A stretch of DNA of 64,000 bases from Poa pratensis (Eukaryota > Streptophyta > Magnoliopsida > Poales > Poaceae): NCBI GenBank assembly GCA_947311845.1, contig CAMZMU010000111.1:27992084-28056083 (forward strand). The letters are read 5' to 3'. Made by a program: the position numbers and the translations under genes. A model generated the notes under the pieces. The model did no database searches and was not told the DNA's origin. It was given only the letters and a program-made list of their open reading frames with translations. How positions within the stretch are numbered: the first letter of the stretch is position 1; each line of letters opens with the position of its first letter. Positions 33,000 through 44,400 of this stretch are shown here, piece by piece.

Positions 33000-35900
33000 C
33001 AAGCATGATGAATTAACCAGCATCAATGACGCCAATGTCAACATAATTACAATGATAACAATTACAATTGTATTTTCCCTCTATATTTTGTAACTATAAC
33101 AACAATGAATCAGCAGATCTTTGTAAGTGAAGCCTGTGCACTTATCTTGCTAGTAGCTCCACTGAATTATTCTTTTTGCTTGTCTGAAACTTCAAAAAGC
33201 GATGGTGCGATGAATAGGTCCAGCTGCTGTTGCAACATTTCTATTTAGGATGATCACAGTACACTATTGGCTGGCAAGCTTATTGAAGCATGTTTTAGGT
33301 AGGAGTATTTAAATGCTAAAGAGTAAACCAAATAAATGATCACATGTATAAAAACCTATTTAGATTCGCCAAATGGTCAAAGCACTATGAGAAGATAATG
33401 GCAAAGCAACGGTGGAGATAACCTGCCTAAGCTGCCTTCGCTCGATGGCTGAGAGGCCAGGTAGTGATGTGTCATTTAAAGGAGAAATATGTTGCATAAC
33501 ACCCTTCATTTGCCTTCTTCCTCTTCAAAAGAATGGAAAAAGGGCTCAGAGCAAATGTTGTAAAGTTTCCTATACTTCTATATGCCCGATTCATGCAGAG
33601 TAGACGCTACAGGTTCTCAGTTTAGATATACAGCAGAGTAGACGCTACAGGTTGCCAATCCTACACGAAGTCATATGGCCGAATTTTTGTAATATCACAA
33701 CAGCAATGATCTTGAAAAGAATCGTTGTGTTTCATGGAAAATATTTTACATCTAGCTTATATATTTTTACATTTCAACACAATCAATTTATGGTGGCACA
33801 AATCAATAAGAATCTACAATAATAGTTGCTTGAAAGAAGTGTAGGAGACAAAGGCATCCGTACTCACAGGAGAGCGACAGATCTGCATGCCAAACGTCCA
33901 TTGGAAGGTGAAGTGTGACGGCACAATAACAAAACTAGCTTGAGGGATGCAGAAAATTGAGCTGGATCAGCACACCTCCTTCAGCATAACAAAAAACAGC
34001 AAATAAGCATGCGACGGCGAAAACCTAATTGACAGAGAATAATTAAATCATGCTTCCTAGTGCAAATATGCAAGCTTCAGAGTAATGGAAATCAATTCAA
34101 GTAGAGCTAACATTGCATACGGGGAAAAAAGGGGCTGACGTTGAAGTAGGGGCTCATGATCATCTGTAGTGCCCACATAATAAAAATCCTTTCATGACTG
34201 AACTCCGGAATCCAACTATAGCAGATGACTTACAGGAAAGAAGATGGAGGCGACTCTCATCATGGACACCAACACCTCATTGCAATATCAGATTGAATAA
34301 ATTTCAGAGTGGTTATTGGATCTCATACAGTGACCTAAAACCTGCAATTCAAAAGGCTGCAGCTTTAGTAGTTGAAAACTAAAATTATATTTTAAGTCCA
34401 CAAAGGAAAGCAGGGGAGTAAATCAACTTAAAACGACACAATAGTAGATAATTGCACTGAAGCTGGAGTGGATGGTTGAAAAATACCTTTTATCATACTC
34501 TATGGGGAGTAAATCAACTTAAAACGACACAATAGTAGATAAGCACATTTTTTTTAAAAAAAACATCTTCTCTTGCATCTCCCTTCCTGACCAGCCATAG
34601 AATGTCCTTCACCAACCAGAGCTAAGCAGATAGAAGCGCGACTAAAGCCGACATAATAGTGACTCAGATTCTAAGGGTGATCTATCCAAAAATCTAAAAC
34701 CTAAAGCTAAGAAATTCTCCCCAGCTAATTTCCAAGGCTCGACCAGTGACACTTATAGCTAAGAAAACAAATTAAACAAGAACCGCAGCTGATCTTCAGC
34801 AGCAAAATGGCTTAGTCAAGATATGCAAATGGAGAACAAATATCATTTGATGAATCATAAAATTGAGTATATCACATTGCAGGAAAGCATGCTGAATCTT
34901 CGCTTTCCATTGTAGGAAAGAAAATGCATAATGGCCAAACTAAAAGCTAAAAAGAACTAATTCCTAGAACTTGCAAGCGCATATAGCATGTGTACTTCGA
35001 ACTCCTGTAGGACATGAAACCATAGATGCTTATACGACTCGTACACAGAGCTCTTCTCATACATCAAACGGCAGATCAATATTATTTTCAGTGTTTCTCC
35101 CAACAGGGAAAATATAAGAGCAATGCACGTCGCCTATTTATAATATTGACAACATCCCTTTCAAATACTAAAGCTTACCAGCAATAAAACACAACCAGGG
35201 GCAATCAAACGGCAGAGCAATGCACGTCGCCTATTTATAATATTGACAACATCCGCTTGTGTTTTCATTTTAAAAACATTTTTTGAACTTAAGTCTTGAA
35301 TTATACGGCCGAATTGCATCTCTGTATTTTGATCAACTAAAACGGATGCAAAAAGGAAAAGTAATGATGCCAAATTAAACTACATGGTGAGAGTTTTGTA
35401 TCGATGTAAAATTCGTTAAATTTGGAGTTGCGGTTTGAAAGTTATGAATTTACAAAGTTTAGTTTGTTGTTTGTTTATTTAAACGAAATTCGGTATCCAC
35501 TCGATGGTGACAGTGGCTGTAATATGGCCGAACAACCAGGGGCAAAATCGGAAGAAAAAAGGGCGGACGGGAAGAAGACTTGCTTCCTTTATATTAGGCT
35601 AGCAAAAGTGACCGTGCGTTGCATCGGGAAAATCAAATTTTAGACTAAAAACTTTGGGACGATTCAATTTTTACTCCAAAGTCAACCGACCCTCATAAGC
35701 CTAGCCCGAGTTTGCGCTTCATCTTAATCTTTAATTTTTAGCTTCTTTTTATTTGATCAATACTCTTTTATACTTTTTATTTATCTACTCTAGACTCTGT
35801 TTTAAAATTGTTTCGAAATCTATGATTATGCAACGATACACTTTTGTTGAGCCGGATTTGTTACATATTCTCTATGTTCACAGATGCTAAGAACAAAATT

Positions 35901-36539
35901 AGTCAAGTAACAATCTGCATATTGAATAGTCAAATACAACTCTGAATATTGAATAGCACATCTGATAGCAACATGAGGAAATAGAGTTCAAGCACAATAA
36001 CTGTATCTTCTTGTTGCATCATGCACCACACTTATTTAAGCAATGACTACTCTCGATCTAAAAAGTTGATTAAACTCAGTCAAGTGTATGCCAACCTTTT
36101 TAGCATTAATCAGAGTTGTCACTATTGTTTGATGCAGCTACAGGTGTAAATTCACTATGCATCACACTTTCATCCTAAAATGAATCCAGAAATATTACAG
36201 TAAACACTTGTATGCATGACATGTACAAATTATACAATATAAGAGCATAGTGTGTCAGATAGTTATTTTGGGTGTTTACCAGGTCTAGGTTTCCTATCAG
36301 AAATTTAGAGATTCAGCATCCATGGCATTGAACAATTCAGAATTCAGTGAAGAAGAGGAGGGGAGTGAAGCAAAGCCACGCAATGAGACGCACCTTGACT
36401 CCACTGTGGATGAAGGAGGGCGTCTTGCTTGCCTTGAAGAGAACGAAGCAGATGAAGACCTCAGCAGTCCTGTAACATTGATAATACTTGCAGTGCCGAG
36501 TTGCTAAAACAAAGAAAAGAGCAAGTATGGGTGTACTCT
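33000..36539. other. CACTA interior, no gene recognised
   Basis: Short direct duplications occur: GGGGAGTAAATCAACTTAAA near 34.41 and 34.50 kb, and GCAATGCACGTCGCCTATTT near 35.12 and 35.21 kb. Near 35545-35600 a GGCGGACGGGAAGAAG ... CTTCCTTTATATTAGG segment recurs at 37740-37773. The ORF at 36322-36507 (61 codons, acidic) has no recognisable domain. Confidence 0.5.
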
Positions 36540-36559
36540 GCTAGTGCTCGAGCCCCCTC

Positions 36560-36810
36560 GGTTGCTCAGGCTGCTGCCTTGCCCCTGGCTACTACGGCAA
36601 CGACGACGGCAAGGCCCCGCGCGTGCGACCCCTGTTCCCTGACCTTGACAGTGCTCTCAGCTTGACATCCCAGCAAGTATTCCGCTCGGGATGCCACCTT
36701 GCCCCTGGCTGCTACGGCAACGACGACAGCCGGCCCACACGCGCGTGACCCCTCTTCCTCGACCTCGACAGTGTTCTCGGCTTGGCCTCCTGGCGAGGAT
36801 TCTGCGCATG
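36560..36810. repeat. ~120-bp imperfect GC-rich tandem duplication
   Basis: CCTTGCCCCTGGCTACTACG with the following GACGACGGCAAGG and GACCTTGACAGTGCTCTC (first copy) recurs from 36690 with substitutions (CCTTGCCCCTGGCTGCTACG, GACCTCGACAGTGTTCTC). Confidence 0.75.
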
Positions 36811-37773
36811 GGGATCCGACCTCCACGACGGGACCAGCCATGGGATACGGTGGCAGCGTTGTGCTTGTTGCTGCTGCTTGCGGGAGAAAGGGTAAGCCGC
36901 GTGTTCCTCATAGACAGCTTGCCCGGGGTCATCGTGAGATGATCCTAATCCTCAACTAAATTCCGTATAATTGTTGCTAGCTTCCTTGCAGGCATTAATA
37001 CAAACAGGTCCGGGGCACAAACACCGGTACACCACTCTACCAGGTACAGCTGGAGATCTGAATCAATCGGCATCAGAGGCAGAGAGGGGCACGAAGTGCA
37101 CTGTACCGGCTTTGTGCGTTCGCTGGTGTGCAGCCCCATGGCCAGCCCCAGTCGATTGTGTCACTCGCATCTCGCCGACTGGGAGGCCGTCGGGCTGGGT
37201 GCTGTTGACGGGCTCAAGCTCAGGGGCATGGAGCAGCGCTTCGTCGACAGGCTGGCTTCTGCTCGCCTAAGCCGTAAGCGGGCAGCGGGTCGGCCGCGAG
37301 CTCGGTGCAGTTGAGGCCAGGCGGTGGGGAGGCGCCGTGGCCGGGCCGCGAAGGGAAGAACTGTAGGGAGGCGGCGGTGATAGGGGCGCGATAGGAGGGC
37401 CACTGGCGGCGGCTACCTATTTGACGAGATCGGGTGGAGGCGCCGGGCGGAGCTCCTCGCCATTGGCAACCTCCGCGACGGATCATGGGACCGAGCGCTT
37501 CCAACCTCGACGCGTCCGGCCCCGCGTTTCCCTCGAGGCGAGCGGGCATGCCGCGGACAGCGCCCCGCTCCGCCCTCCTCCCGAGAGATCTGGCGGCGTT
37601 TGCTTTGCTCGGGAACGAAAGTTACGGCGCTCGCGTGGACTGTCGGTCAGAAACTGAACCAAACCGTCCAGTTTTTCACTCAGCGGTGGCAGTTCTTGTA
37701 ATACCTCCGAACTCGTAGGGCAAAATCGTCCAAAAAAGAGGCGGACGGGAAGAAGCCTTGCTTCCTTTATATT

Positions 37774-38090
37774 TTTTTTTTTTTTGAGAACACAGTACAA
37801 CACAGACGCTCACAAATACGCATGTACACTCACCCCTATGAACGCACGCACGCACACCCTACCCCTATGAGCACCTCTGAAGGACGGTGTCGGCAGATCT
37901 TGAGGTTGACGAAGTCACCACGGGCGCCTCGCTGTTGACGGGCACGTCACCTACCACTGAAAGAATAGCGCCGAATAATCCTGGATAAATCCAGGTAAAT
38001 GCAAACGCCCATGCCAAGTCTAGGACTTGAACCTGGGTGGGCTGGTTCCACCACAGGGAACCCAACCATCAGAGCCAAGCTCCGTTTGCT
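37774..38090 (-). mobile_element. Au-like SINE, minus strand, with target duplication
   Basis: On the minus strand it starts AGCAAACGGAGCTTGGCTCTG (A-box-like), has the B box GGTTCAAGTCC, and ends in poly(A) (seen as poly-T from 37774). The 14-bp target duplication GCTTCCTTTATATT flanks it at 37760-37773 and 38091-38104. Inserted within the CACTA, so it is younger than that element. Confidence 0.93.
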
Positions 38091-38134
38091 GCTTCCTTTA
38101 TATTAGGGTTTGGTAGAGGTATATATATATATAT

Positions 38135-38540
38135 TTGTGTGTTGACAATATCGGAGGCACTAATCAAAATTGCCTCAAATGCTAGCTTTCAGAGGCATCT
38201 AAAAGTGCCTCTAAAAGTATAGCATTAGAGGCATTTTGAAGGAATGCCTCTAATGGTTTCTATTAGAGGCACTTGTTCAATCTGCCTCAAATGCTAGCTT
38301 TTAGAGGCATCTAAAAGTGCCTCTAAAAGTATAGCATTGGAGGCATTTTGAAGGAATGCCTCAAATGGTACCAAATAGAGGCACTTGTTCAATCTGCCTC
38401 AAATGCTAGCTTTTAGAGTCATCTAAAAGTGCCTCTAAAAGTATAACATTAGAGGCAATTTGAAATAATGCCTCAAATGGTACCAAATAGAGGCAGATTT
38501 CGAAAAGTGCCTCTACATAGTGCCTCTAATTCTAGGACGT
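38135..38540. repeat. Right subterminal repeat array of the CACTA
   Basis: Repeated blocks of about 125 bp with ATCTAAAAGTGCCTCTAAAAG, CTGCCTCAAATGCTAGC and GAGGCATTTTGAA, dense in GAGGCA/TGCCTC. Confidence 0.85.
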
Positions 38541-40687
38541 GACATAGTGGCAGAAGCAGACAGAAGACATCGAGTTCCTATTGAAATGGCGCAAGTACCT
38601 GCTGCCGCTCGCCACGCTGGTGGCCAGCGTCACCTACGCGGCCGGCCTCAACCGCCAAGCGGCGTGAGGTCCGCGGAGGGAGGCAACAACGCCCGAGGGC
38701 AGCGCACCGGTACTGTTGAGCACTCGCGTGTGTACCCAAACCGCGTCGGCGGCCACGTCGACCCGCCGCTGCCCCCGGCGGTGTACCCGAACCGCGTCGG
38801 CGACCCGGTGCTCGTGTCCATCTACTCGCGGCGTTACATCGCGCCTTCTTCTACTGCAACGCCGCCGCCTTCGTCGCGCCCCTGGTCGTCATCATGTTCC
38901 TGCTGGACCAGCGCACCAGCAACAACCCCGCCGGCCTCACGGCGCTCCGCTCCGCCATGCTGCTGGACCTGCTCACCCTCATGGCCGCCTTCGCCGCCGG
39001 GAGCTGCCAAGACACTGCCTCCACCATCTACGTCTGCGCCCTGGCCGTCGTCGTCGTCGTCGTCTACGCCATCGCCAAGGTCGTGGCGTACGCGTGCAAG
39101 GCTCGTGTACAGACCAAGCCGATGAACCAGAACAGGCAGCTCGGATCCGACGACCTCAAGACGAAGCTCGAGAGGAAACGCAAGTTCTTGCTGCAGCTCG
39201 CCATCCTCGCCGCCACCCTCACGTACCAGTCTGGACTGAACCCGCCGGGCGGGTTCTGGCAATAGAGCAAGGGCGAAAGATCGCTCGCCGCCGGTGACCC
39301 GGTCCTTCTCGACTACTACGGGATCAGGTACCAGGCGTTCTTCTACTGCAACGCGACGGGGTTCATGGCGTCCGTCGCCGTCATCCTTCTGCTGTACAAG
39401 CAGGGCATCCGGAGCCACGCGCTCCACGTGTGCGTCGTGGTTGCCTGGTTGGGCTGCTGGGCCTCATGGGCGCCTACGCCGCAGGCAGCTCCCGGCAACT
39501 GCGCACCTCCATCTATGGCTTCGCGCTCGTGGCCGCGGTGGTCGCCTCCCTCGTCCTTCAGATGCTATTCTTCGTGTTCTCCAACAGCCGCCATCTGTCG
39601 GAGCAGCCATGGCTTCCGCAATGGCTGACGGTGCTTGTCAAGCCACTGTCGTCTTTCCCGGGGCAGGCCGGCGAGAAGAAAGCAGGCAAGGAGACACATC
39701 GAGAAGCATAAAAAAGAGGCAAGTACATGATGCTGCTCGGCATCCTCGCGGCGAGCGTGACGTACCAGGCGGGTCTTGGCGCCTCCTGGCGGCACTTGGG
39801 GCGATGACGATGATAATGCATCCATCCTCGTTGTCGCCGTCGCACTCGCCCTCGCTATCGGCAGTTGCCGGCAACCCGATCCTGCTGGACAGCACACAGC
39901 AGCCCGGCACGGTACCAGGCCTTCTTCTACTGCAACGCCACGTCCTTCGTGGCGTCCATCGTGGTCATCCTGCTACTGCTGCAGCACACCGTGAAGAAGA
40001 ACAAGAAGCGGCGCGGCATGCCGCTGTGGGCGGTGCAGACCGCCGTGGTGCTGGACCTGCTCGGCCTCCTGGGCGCGTACGCCGCCGGCAGCTGCAGGGG
40101 CTGGGAGACGTCCGCTTACGTCATCGCGCTCGTCGCCGCCGTGGGCTTCTTCATCACGATGTATGTGCTCGTGTCGCTGGGGATGAAACCAGCGCTGGAC
40201 AAGGCCAGGAAGCTCAACGCGACGACTTGGGACGAAGCAACGATGAGCGGTGAAGGCGATGATGAGACCAGCCGATACGAGAACGTACGTACGTGCCAAT
40301 TCGTAACTAATTAACGACTTCTTGATTACATTCCTTGATCTGCGCTTCATTGTGTGAGATTGTTTTCTTTCTGATTTGCAGCTTTGCTGATCGGCGTTGG
40401 ATTTTGGCTGCACCCTGTGTTTGTGTAGGCCGCAAATTCTGTCTGATATGTGGCTTTGGCATACGAACTACCTTTTCTAAATTTTGATTCAAATCAAATC
40501 AATTCAATTGTTCAACCGTTCGCTTTATTTTGGAATGTTGCTTTACATTTCTTATTCGAAAAGTTCAGTAATCTTGCAAAGCGGTTTCTTACACCCAGAT
40601 ATCTCATACAGTACCATGGGGTAGTATATCTAATACTTTATCGGGTTGAGTATAATATACTTCTTGCTTGCAGCCATATCTCATATA

Positions 40688-40922
40688 CTCCCTCCATTCC
40701 AATAAGTAAGGCGTCCTCGTTTTACGTGTTTTTCTTTGACCAAGAATTACTCCAAATATATAAAGATTATTGGTATAAAATTAGCATCATTAGAAAGTGC
40801 TTTTCAATATGAATCCAACGGTACTAATTATGTAGAATATAATCAAGAAATTTTTACTCAAATTTTTCGGTCAAAGTTCGTCTTGAAAAGCGCGTGCGCC
40901 TTATTCATTGGAAGGGAGGTAG
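40688..40922. mobile_element. Stowaway-like MITE
   Basis: Left CTCCCTCCATTCCAATAAG and right (inward) CTACCTCCCTTCCAATGAA form the terminal repeat of the mariner/Stowaway type, flanked by TA at 40686-40687 and 40923-40924. No coding capacity. Confidence 0.8.
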
Positions 40923-43311
40923 TACTATTATGGGGTATATTTGTAATACTTTATCAGTTGAGTATGTTCATATATTAAGATAATTCAAATCGAGTTACAT
41001 GAAAAATTTGCAAGTGGACACATAGTTTGTACTTTATTTTGAAATACCTTGATATATACCACTTACATTGCTCCTCACTCATGATGCTTCTCTATCTAAA
41101 CTTCAGCTTGGACTCCTTGATAAAACCTACAAGGAAATCATGTCTGGCCTCAATAGCAAACCTTCGTTGCATCAATGGACACCCTCTCTCTTTCTCAACT
41201 GCCACCTTCTTCCTCTGTCTGACTTCTCTCTCCCTCAGTGGCGCCACCTTCTCAAATGGCACTATCATGAATGCTTTGAATCTTCTGTCATCATTGTTTT
41301 TTTATGCACAGCCACTGATCTTTAGTGAGGCTACAAGATCCATCCACTCGGAACCACTAGAAAATGAGAAACATGTCATGTCAACATGTTCTAAACTATG
41401 AAGCAAAATAAATTGAACAAAGAGGTGAAATCTTACATTGTCTTTAACTCCAATGCAACTAGCTTTGCCTATTATTTATTTTCTCAAAGTAACCGCAGAA
41501 CTTGTTGCATTGTTCTTGGATGGTAGCCCAAAATGGGCCCAGATAGTAGCCTGAGTTTACGGGCCAGAGGATCCGACCTACAAATCTTGGATTGCAATAG
41601 TTTAAGCATTGGTATTCTCTCTTGACAATAGGAAGGTTAATTGACGCAAACATGTTTGTGTATGTGATTTGATTCCCACCGTTACCTTCCAAAATCGGAC
41701 CCCACTTAATAGTACGAATTTCCTAGCGACACAATAGAAAGACAATCACCGACGTCTCTTTTCACCTAACCATTTTTTTTACACGAGGAACTCAACATGA
41801 ATCCACTAATTGCTGCTGGATTGGTCGTAGGGCTTGTATCTATTGGGCCTAGAGTTGGTCAAGGTTACGAGGTTCCATTACAAGTGCAAAAGATTTATGA
41901 GGCACCATTTGATCATTTTTTTTCGCCATCTATCAAGGTTTGGCAATGATTGAAGATACTCACACGTTTTCATCCGAATAAAAAGCCAAATATATTTCCT
42001 TAACAAAATTACAGAGCTAAATCAAATGTGTACACCAAAATTCAGAATTTTCGTTGTGTCTCGTAGCATTCAATCAACTTCATCTCCCACAAAATCACCA
42101 TGTCCTCAAGGCGGGAATCATGACCACACTTGAAGCCTCATAGGAAGAGAAGGGGCACCTTCTCACTGAAATGATCATCAGGCAAATGCAGGTGCAAGGT
42201 GTTGACAGTTGAGGGATAAATGCTTTGTATGTGGCTTCAATAATCGACATCCGATTCCTCCAGGACCCCACCATCAAGCATACTAGAATTGAGTGAGACA
42301 GTAGAACCCCACATAAGTGAATAGAAAACAGAAAAATATCTGTGATACGCCTTCCATTACCTATATCTAGGTAGATTAGTGTTTAACCGAGAGAAACTTG
42401 CCATTCCTGTTTTTTCTAAATCGTACATGTTTTTATTAAAGTAAGCTTGCCTAGTGACTAAGGATTTTCAGTCATGCTGTCAAATAGATTTTATTTTGCA
42501 AAGATCAAAAGTTGCCAGGCGCTAGATGCATGCACCAAAATGTCACCTCTTACAAACGTCGTCCTCCCGTAGAGGTGAGGACCTACACACTTGAAGCCTG
42601 CTCAAAGCCAGTAAGATCTCCAGCCGTTTTTTGGGGCCACAACAAACACGGTTTTTTGGGCCACTCCACTTTGTTGAGCCAACATAGGCTACTAGCTGTG
42701 TTGCAAGCACGCAGAGGGTCACAACATTTGGGAAGAAGGATCTCGGTGAAGATTTCGTTTGTGCCTTCTGTTTCAGAGGTTTTTGTTTGCATAGAGAAAT
42801 ATGTGAGGTTTTATGGCAAAAATACAGGATCGATTACATGATTTTCTTCACAAGGGAAAATTTTTACAAGTTTTTTGGGTACTCAAAGAGAACAGTTTGA
42901 AGTATAATTGAATGAAATTAATGGATTTTAATGACACATTCTCGATAATGCTGTGAGATATGGTGACAGAACAGTAGACAACATAAACAGTGGCAGCCAG
43001 TTAGGTCTCAACATCTCAAAATCACTCAGAAGGACAAAAAGTCATAGCTGTACATCTGGGCAGACAGAAAGAATATAGTAAGCAATGAATTCAATTAGTT
43101 AACACCGTCTAGCGACCGCCAATCAGTTCCAAATTTGTGGTCTTGCTCTTCAATTGTGGTTTCAAGCCTCCTTATACCATATCAAGACAGGAACAAAAAC
43201 AAGAGACCCAGACAAGTAGTGGAAGCTTCAGACAGACCAAAACAAAGTTTCAATACCAAAAAAGTAAGGAAAAACAAAAGGAATTGTAAAATTTTCAAGA
43301 TGCATCAAATG
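40923..43311. other. Intergenic, mostly unrecognised
   Basis: Apart from the atpH fragment I see no gene. ORFs at 41027-41401 and 42512-42841 lack recognisable domains. Confidence 0.5.
41787..41880 (+). pseudogene. atpH: Nuclear plastid-DNA fragment: atpH start
   Basis: The ATG at 41799 begins MNPLIAAGLVVGLVSIGPRV. The chloroplast ATP synthase subunit III (atpH) begins [26 protein letters not shown], so the copy has lost five codons between GCTGCT repeats and gained several substitutions. A plastid-like leader (GAGGAACTCAAC) precedes it. Similarity ends about 25 codons in. It is not functional. Confidence 0.8.
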
Positions 43312-43408
43312 AAGACCTCAGGATTGTGGTTGTGACAGCATGGCTTGGTAAAGCCAATCAGTCCCGAAAGATGGTTGTTTTTCATAATAGGTTATCATCA
43401 CAGGTCTT
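43312..43408 (-). ncRNA. Box C/D snoRNA, 25S rRNA guide (copy A)
   Basis: On the minus strand: terminal stem AAGACC, C box GTGATGA, D-prime box CTGA at 43361-43358, D box CTGA at 43321-43318, closing stem GGTCTT. The guide before D-prime, ACCATCTTTCGGG, is complementary over 13 nt to CCCGAAAGATGGT, which I recognise from 25S/28S rRNA just before GAACTATGCC. By the fifth-base rule the target is the G of that CCCG, the position yeast snR39b modifies. 97 nt, first of four paralogues. Confidence 0.87.
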
Positions 43409-43540
43409 GGTGCACCCCACCAGAAACAATATATGAAAAAAACGAAATGAAAGACAAAACAATTAATAAACATCAAAATCTGTTCACAATACATGAAAAA
43501 AGAAATGAAAAAACAATTAAAAACATCAAAATCTGTTCAA

Positions 43541-43633
43541 TTTCGCCTCAGAATTGCAGAATGACAGCATAGCCGCATCGCAGCTTATCAGTCCCGAAAG
43601 ATGGTATGATATAAGGTTTTCCTCACAGGACAA
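43541..43633 (-). ncRNA. Box C/D snoRNA, 25S rRNA guide (copy B, weak C box)
   Basis: Same D-prime guide (ACCATCTTTCGGGA then CTGA) and D box CTGA. The C box is degenerate (GTGAGGA) and the terminal stem is poor. Possibly a decaying paralogue. Confidence 0.6.
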
Positions 43634-43726
43634 CTATGAACAAATAGCACTGAAACAGAACTTCCAGGAATGCAGAACAATTTCAAGATAGAAACAAAAA
43701 CCTTCAATTTGGTAAAAATTAAGAAA

Positions 43727-43826
43727 CTGGACATCAGAATTGCAGATGTGACAGCATGGCACACGGAATGCACCAATCAGTCCCGAAAGATGGTGTGTTT
43801 TGTTCGTGTTTTTCATCATTGTCCAG
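43727..43826 (-). ncRNA. Box C/D snoRNA, 25S rRNA guide (copy C)
   Basis: A seven-base perfect terminal stem CTGGACA/TGTCCAG encloses C box ATGATGA and D box CTGA. The D-prime guide is identical to copy A. 100 nt. Confidence 0.88.
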
Positions 43827-43927
43827 CCAATTAAAGAGAAGAACCAGAGAACATACCAAACAAATAAATATCATACAAATAAATAAACAGTAAACAAAGA
43901 CAAATGAATACAATAGATGTTCAATTT

Positions 43928-44018
43928 GACCTCAGAATTGCAGAATGACAGCATGGACGCATAGCGACCAATCAGTCCCGAAAGATGGTATGAATATTCA
44001 GTTTTTCATCACCAGACA
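43928..44018 (-). ncRNA. Box C/D snoRNA, 25S rRNA guide (copy D)
   Basis: C box GTGATGA, D-prime CTGA with the same 25S guide, and D box CTGA. The terminal stem is shorter than in copies A and C. Confidence 0.78.
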
Positions 44019-44102
44019 AGAATGAACATCTATTTGGAACTGAAAATTTGGAACTGACAGACAAGGAAATGAAAAAGGACAACCATCGGCAAGTTCACAT
44101 AT

Positions 44103-44215
44103 ACCCTCAGACATCCAAGGAAGGATCTAACAGCATTAGCTCTCAAGCCTGGCTGGGCAAAAGAACTTAGGCCGCAACTGCAAATGTTTTGAGAAACAAA
44201 GCCTTGATTTCTGCA
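44103..44215 (-). ncRNA. U14-like snoRNA copy, C box not conserved
   Basis: It carries the U14 18S-complementary block before the D box (CCTTCCTTGGATGT then CTGA) and a domain-A-like AAAACATTTGCAGTTGC. No RUGAUGA C box is visible at the expected place. Likely a degenerate duplicate of the U14 gene 170 bp away. Confidence 0.6.
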
Positions 44216-44281
44216 TTTGCAACAAAAGCAGACTGAAAATACTATGGAAGACTGTCAAATTAAATTTGGGAAAAACAACAA

Positions 44282-44400
44282 GGCTCAGACATCCAAGGAA
44301 GGAATTAGCAGCATTAGCTCTCAAGCCTGGCAAGGCGAAAGCTCTTAGGCGGCAACTGCGAATGTTTTGAGAAACAAGCCTTAAATTTATCATCATCGCC
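44282..44400 (-). ncRNA. U14: U14 snoRNA (box C/D)
   Basis: The minus strand begins GGCGATGATGA (C box ATGATGA) and ends GGATGTCTGAGCC (D box CTGA, closing stem GGC/GCC). Domain A is ACATTCGCAGTT. Domain B is CCTTCCTTGGATGT, complementary over 14 nt to ACATCCAAGGAAGG of 18S rRNA. Both domains are diagnostic of U14, which is needed for pre-18S cleavage and guides one 2'-O-methylation of 18S. About 119 nt. In maize, U14 genes are known in polycistronic snoRNA clusters, as appears to be the case here. Confidence 0.93.

Larger units (their letters stand above)
32469..38549. mobile_element. 6.1-kb non-autonomous CACTA element
   Basis: The left end is CACTACATCACGTCCCATA. The right end, read inward, is CACTATGTCACGTCCTAGAA. 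The target duplication GCA is perfect (32466-32468 and 38550-38552), and removing the element restores the host reading frame. Subterminal arrays of GAGGCA/TGCCTC motifs flank both ends. I find no transposase inside. The interior holds a SINE, a ~120-bp GC-rich tandem duplication and other filler. Confidence 0.93.
32443..40314 (+). pseudogene. PGG-domain membrane protein gene, split by a CACTA insertion and decayed
   Basis: The ATG at 32443 starts MATVEHPE and is cut at codon 9 by a CACTA element. After the element (from 38550) the frame resumes exactly (QKQTEDIEFLLKWRKYLL). Three PGG-type units follow, each with a hydrophobic LLxLAxLxASVTYxAGLN segment and extra membrane helices: about 38.59 kb, 39.19-39.26 kb (TYQSGLNPPGGFW) and 39.73-39.80 kb. 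A final pair of membrane helices ends near 40314. PGG domains occur in plant ankyrin/PGG membrane proteins of the defence- and salt-response type. Besides the insertion there are at least four frameshifts (first at the NPPSG motif near 38.66 kb) and a TAG after GGFWQ at 39262-39264. A splice donor at GAAC|GTACGT (about 40284) may give a different last exon. Confidence 0.8.

Noticed and set aside
35590..35640. A second Helitron 3' end inside the CACTA
   Set aside because: A CCGTGCGTTGCATCGGG hairpin-like text and CTAA/T are present, but the spacing to the end is too long and no matching start was found.
36322..37803. Several GC-rich ORFs as CACTA transposase
   Set aside because: No TNP2-like or DDE motifs; they lie over a tandem duplication and shift between frames.
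38834..39427. 197-codon minus-strand ORF
   Set aside because: Antisense shadow of the GC-rich PGG gene.
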